Of a stretch of DNA of 36,098 nucleotides, positions 33,592 through 36,098 are shown in pieces (position 1 is the stretch's first letter; every line of letters begins with the position of its first letter). The translations under genes and the position numbers were made by a program. The DNA is from Petrotoga sp. 9PWA.NaAc.5.4 (GTDB lineage Bacteria; Thermotogota; Thermotogae; Petrotogales; Petrotogaceae). Location of the stretch: NCBI RefSeq assembly GCF_002895485.1, contig NZ_AZRK01000046.1, forward strand, positions 1-36,098, given 5' to 3'. Below the pieces are notes generated by a model. It was given only the letters and a program-made list of their open reading frames with translations. It did not search any database and had not been told where the DNA came from.

Positions 33592-35568
33592 TTAAATCTC
33601 ATAATTTAGAAGTTTCTTATACTTCTCTACTACTCCTTTTCCTTTATCACTGATTCTTAGTTTTCTTCTTATTAAGCCTCCTTCTATTACATATCCTTGT
33701 CTAATTAAATTTTGAATAATTGCAGAGATAGAAAGTGGCTCTAATTTTGTGATTTCCACCAAATCGTCTACCACTATATTCTTATGATTGGAAATATACG
33801 CCAATATGGTGAAAGCGACTGAACTTAATCCATCTTGAAAAAGAATTTCGTCTTCCTTAGTCAGCTGTGGTAAAAATTCTCTACCTTTTTCCGTTACTTC
33901 AAAAAGATAATAATCCATTCCACCTTGGGATTTTCTTCTTATAAGTCCATATTCTTCTAACTTCAGTATTGCTTTATTGCTTACATTTGAGTCAACGTTT
34001 AAAATGTCAGATATATCGCATAGTACGTTACTTCCTTTGCTTATGAGGTCCAATGTCTTCGTTTCTAATTCATTTAGCTTAATTTTTTCTTTCATTACTT
34101 CTAGTTTTGTAGCTTTTTTGGGTGTTAATAAACTAATAATAATGGTTATTATAAATGTTAAAAGGAAACCTGGAATTGCCATATGCCCAAATCTTTCTGT
34201 CATTGGATATATCTTTGTTAAGTCAAGGATAGTCCAAACTGATAATAACAATATTCCTGAGAAAACGCCCCAAAATGTACCTGTTGAAGAAGCTCTTTTC
34301 CAGTACATGCCTAATAATAAAGCTACTCCTGAAGGTAGCAACCACGCAGTACTGAAAGCAAAAAGAAAAACCGGTCCTCCAGGATAAAAACATAAAACTA
34401 ATGTAATAACTCCAAACAAAAGAGTAATTATTCGAGAAGGTGTTATTAATTCTTTAGAAGTTGCTTTTGGCTTGAAAAATCTTTGATAAAAATCTCTTAT
34501 AAGCATAGAACTTCCAGCAATGTGAGTAGCAGTTGCAGTAGAAATCGAAGCTGCAATAGTAGAAATTAATAAATAAGAGGCAATAACGGGATTTAATTCT
34601 TGAAGTAGAATGCCAAATGCACTTGCTGTTGGAGTTGAACCTATAGGTTGAAATGCAGTTGGATGTGCTGCCCCAGCATAACTACCAACAAGTACATAGA
34701 CAATACCGTTTGCCAAAAAAAGTATCAATGCTGCCCACAAAAATGAATTTCTTGCAATTCTCTCACTCCTTACAGAACTGCAGCGAATCCAGTAGTGGTT
34801 TGATCCCCATACAAGTGCAAATCCATATAAGAACAAAGCTACTAAAAAGCTCGGATATTTTAAAGAAAACCACGGGAAAGTTCCACCAGTAATCCCTGAT
34901 GTTAACCAACTTCCTCCACCTGGCCAGTTGTTAGCTATAAAATTAAAACCCCCATATTTTATTAGCAAAGTTACTATTAAAAGTGGCATACCTATTATAC
35001 ATAAAAAACCCATAAAGAAATCTGTAATAGCAACACCCCATAATCCAGAAGCAAAAACATACCCCAAGAAAAGCAAAAATGCTATTACTATTAAAAGTAA
35101 TAAATTCCAATTTGTAAAACCAGCTAATATATACGCTACTGAAACTATGTTATTAGCTGTTATACCTATCATTGAGATAATTGCTGTTATTGCCACAACT
35201 ATTCTTACTCGTTTATCATATCTAATTTCCATCCATTCTGGTAATGTATGTGCGCCGCTTCTTCTGGCAAGTGGTGCTACTAAGAGACCGTAACCCCCGA
35301 TGCCTATCACAGAATAGGCTATTCCCAACATAGCTACGCCTTTCCAGAATCCGCCCATTAAAGCAAAGGAAGGAGATAAAGTTAAGGTAGTACCAGCATA
35401 TCCAATTGCCGCAACACCAAATACATTCACAAGTAAATTTACTTCTCTTCCAGCAATTATATAATCGCTACCTCCTTTTATTAATCTTCTTGCTCTGACA
35501 CCTAACCAATTTACGATAACTCCAAAAATAACCAAAAATATTAAAAAGATTAATATACTACTGCTCAT
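33592..35568 (-). CDS. Sodium/solute symporter with C-terminal tandem winged-helix domains
   Basis: A 658-residue membrane protein. Residues 1 to about 480 are an SSS-family symporter with roughly 12-13 hydrophobic segments and the family patterns LAPLARRSGAHTLPEWMEIR-type (LVAPLARRSGAHTLPEWMEI) and ATATHIAGSSMLIRDFYQRF. From residue ~485 a 174-residue soluble tail follows. It contains two predicted winged-helix-like modules: ILKLEEYGLIRRKSQGG with FEVTEKGREFL, and IIQNLIRQGYVIEGG with LRISDKGKGVVEKY. Such DNA-binding-type folds are not a normal part of this family. AAGGAGG precedes the ATG. It is the first gene of the operon and likely imports its carboxylate or related substrate. Confidence 0.88.
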   Translation of the reverse strand: MSSSILIFLIFLVIFGVIVNWLGVRARRLIKGGSDYIIAGREVNLLVNVFGVAAIGYAGTTLTLSPSFALMGGFWKGVAMLGIAYSVIGIGGYGLLVAPLARRSGAHTLPEWMEIRYDKRVRIVVAITAIISMIGITANNIVSVAYILAGFTNWNLLLLIVIAFLLFLGYVFASGLWGVAITDFFMGFLCIIGMPLLIVTLLIKYGGFNFIANNWPGGGSWLTSGITGGTFPWFSLKYPSFLVALFLYGFALVWGSNHYWIRCSSVRSERIARNSFLWAALILFLANGIVYVLVGSYAGAAHPTAFQPIGSTPTASAFGILLQELNPVIASYLLISTIAASISTATATHIAGSSMLIRDFYQRFFKPKATSKELITPSRIITLLFGVITLVLCFYPGGPVFLFAFSTAWLLPSGVALLLGMYWKRASSTGTFWGVFSGILLLSVWTILDLTKIYPMTERFGHMAIPGFLLTFIITIIISLLTPKKATKLEVMKEKIKLNELETKTLDLISKGSNVLCDISDILNVDSNVSNKAILKLEEYGLIRRKSQGGMDYYLFEVTEKGREFLPQLTKEDEILFQDGLSSVAFTILAYISNHKNIVVDDLVEITKLEPLSISAIIQNLIRQGYVIEGGLIRRKLRISDKGKGVVEKYKKLLNYEI

Positions 35569-35782
35569 ACCTTTACACCTCCTTAAACTAATATGCCTAC
35601 TGAAAATCTTCAGTTGCCTGTTCTTTTTTAAGGAAAAATGTTTTAAAACTGTCTTATAACTTTCCTGACTAAACCTTACCTTTGCTCACTAAGGTTCAAC
35701 CATTCTTCTATAGCCCCATTCTCACCACCTTTTATAATCATGAAAATAATTGCAGCAAAAAATTCGAAATTCTTTTAAAGAT

Positions 35783-35811
35783 ATCTTACATCTTATTTGA
35801 AAAAATGTCAA
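35783..35811 (-). promoter_or_regulatory. Promoter of the symporter operon
   Basis: On the minus strand TTGACA (35806-35811), a 17-base spacer and TAAGAT (35783-35788). The predicted start near 35776 gives a ~208-base untranslated leader. That leader includes a hairpin with AACCTTA (35672-35678) and TAAGGTT (35690-35696), and a ribosome-site-poor 21-codon frame at 35676-35741. The stretch 35812-36098 is AT-rich with no gene seen. Confidence 0.7.
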
Positions 35812-36098
35812 ACTTGAAAAAATAAGATTAAAATGATTTGTAGTCATTAAAAGGTAACTATTAAAGAATATATAAATATTTCTTAGTGTTTATTAAAATA
35901 TAGAATTATTAGTTAACTTTTCTGTGCACTGATATAATCTTTCAAATTTATCCAATAACTTAATATATTCCTTATGTATAGATTCTATGGGAAAAATTAA
36001 TAAATAGAGTTTTTTTCAACCACTAAAAATAATTGTAATATTTGTTTTTTTATGTTTTTTAGTCTTGCTAATTTTTACTAATTCTCTTCGAAAATAAA

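Noticed and set aside
33977-34387. 136-codon plus-strand reading frame
   Set aside because: It is the antisense of the symporter gene and has no ribosome site or family signature.
35676-35741. 21-codon leader frame (begins MIIKGGENGAIEEW) before the symporter gene
   Set aside because: It is within the predicted leader and ends in a hairpin, but has no ribosome site and no informative codon run, so I do not call it a gene.
35570-35776. Known riboswitch in the symporter leader
   Set aside because: No match by eye to FMN, TPP, SAM, glycine, lysine, cobalamin, purine, fluoride, THF or c-di-GMP cores.

Overview
The window is AT-rich DNA with tight gene packing and strong GGAGG ribosome sites. 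It carries two carbohydrate-type ABC systems, a complete compact histidine operon with short-form HisG plus HisZ, Era, and a chemotaxis receptor of the kind seen in Thermotogota. A Petrotoga-like member of the Thermotogota is my best guess. This is an inference from gene content and composition; a Firmicute is not excluded.

Layout. Positions 1-1118 (minus) hold the N-terminal part of a methyl-accepting chemotaxis protein, cut by the window edge. Positions 1217-2399 hold a decayed insertion sequence. A minus-strand operon, 9416 to 2438, encodes a CUT2-type sugar uptake system: binding protein, GH35-like glycosidase, an unknown protein, a double ATPase and a permease. It is interrupted by a second remnant of the same insertion sequence. 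Divergent from it (10048-12541, plus) is an unusual two-component system: a soluble histidine kinase whose N-terminus is a ruined RbsA-like ATPase domain, and an ANTAR (RNA-binding antiterminator) response regulator. The shared intergenic region carries a promoter, a short hairpin-rich leader and a terminator facing the sugar operon, so antitermination control of uptake is a coherent hypothesis.

Positions 17449 to 12611 (minus) hold a GntR/UTRA regulator, a uridine-phosphorylase-like enzyme and a CUT1 ABC transporter (binding protein plus two permeases, no ATPase). A FAH-family hydrolase (plus) and Era (minus) follow, converging on each other.

Positions 19471-20500 are repeat-rich: a ~200-bp MITE-like element whose main part is tandemly amplified. 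Next come a consensus promoter, a 35-codon leader peptide with three consecutive His codons, and a strong terminator. These precede hisZ-G-D-B-H-A-F-IE-C (20535-27457) and form a candidate histidine attenuator. No histidinol-phosphatase gene is present.

Positions 35568 to 27617 (minus) form a catabolic operon of uncertain substrate: a sodium/solute symporter fused to two predicted winged-helix domains, a cyclase-family hydrolase, a DRE-TIM synthase/lyase, a two-subunit CoA-transferase, a thiolase-like protein and its DUF35 partner. A strong promoter lies at 35783-35811.

Across the window a 12-bp terminal sequence, CACTTTAGAAAT, shared by the insertion sequence and the MITE-like elements, lies 34-37 bases upstream of five start codons, always in the same orientation.
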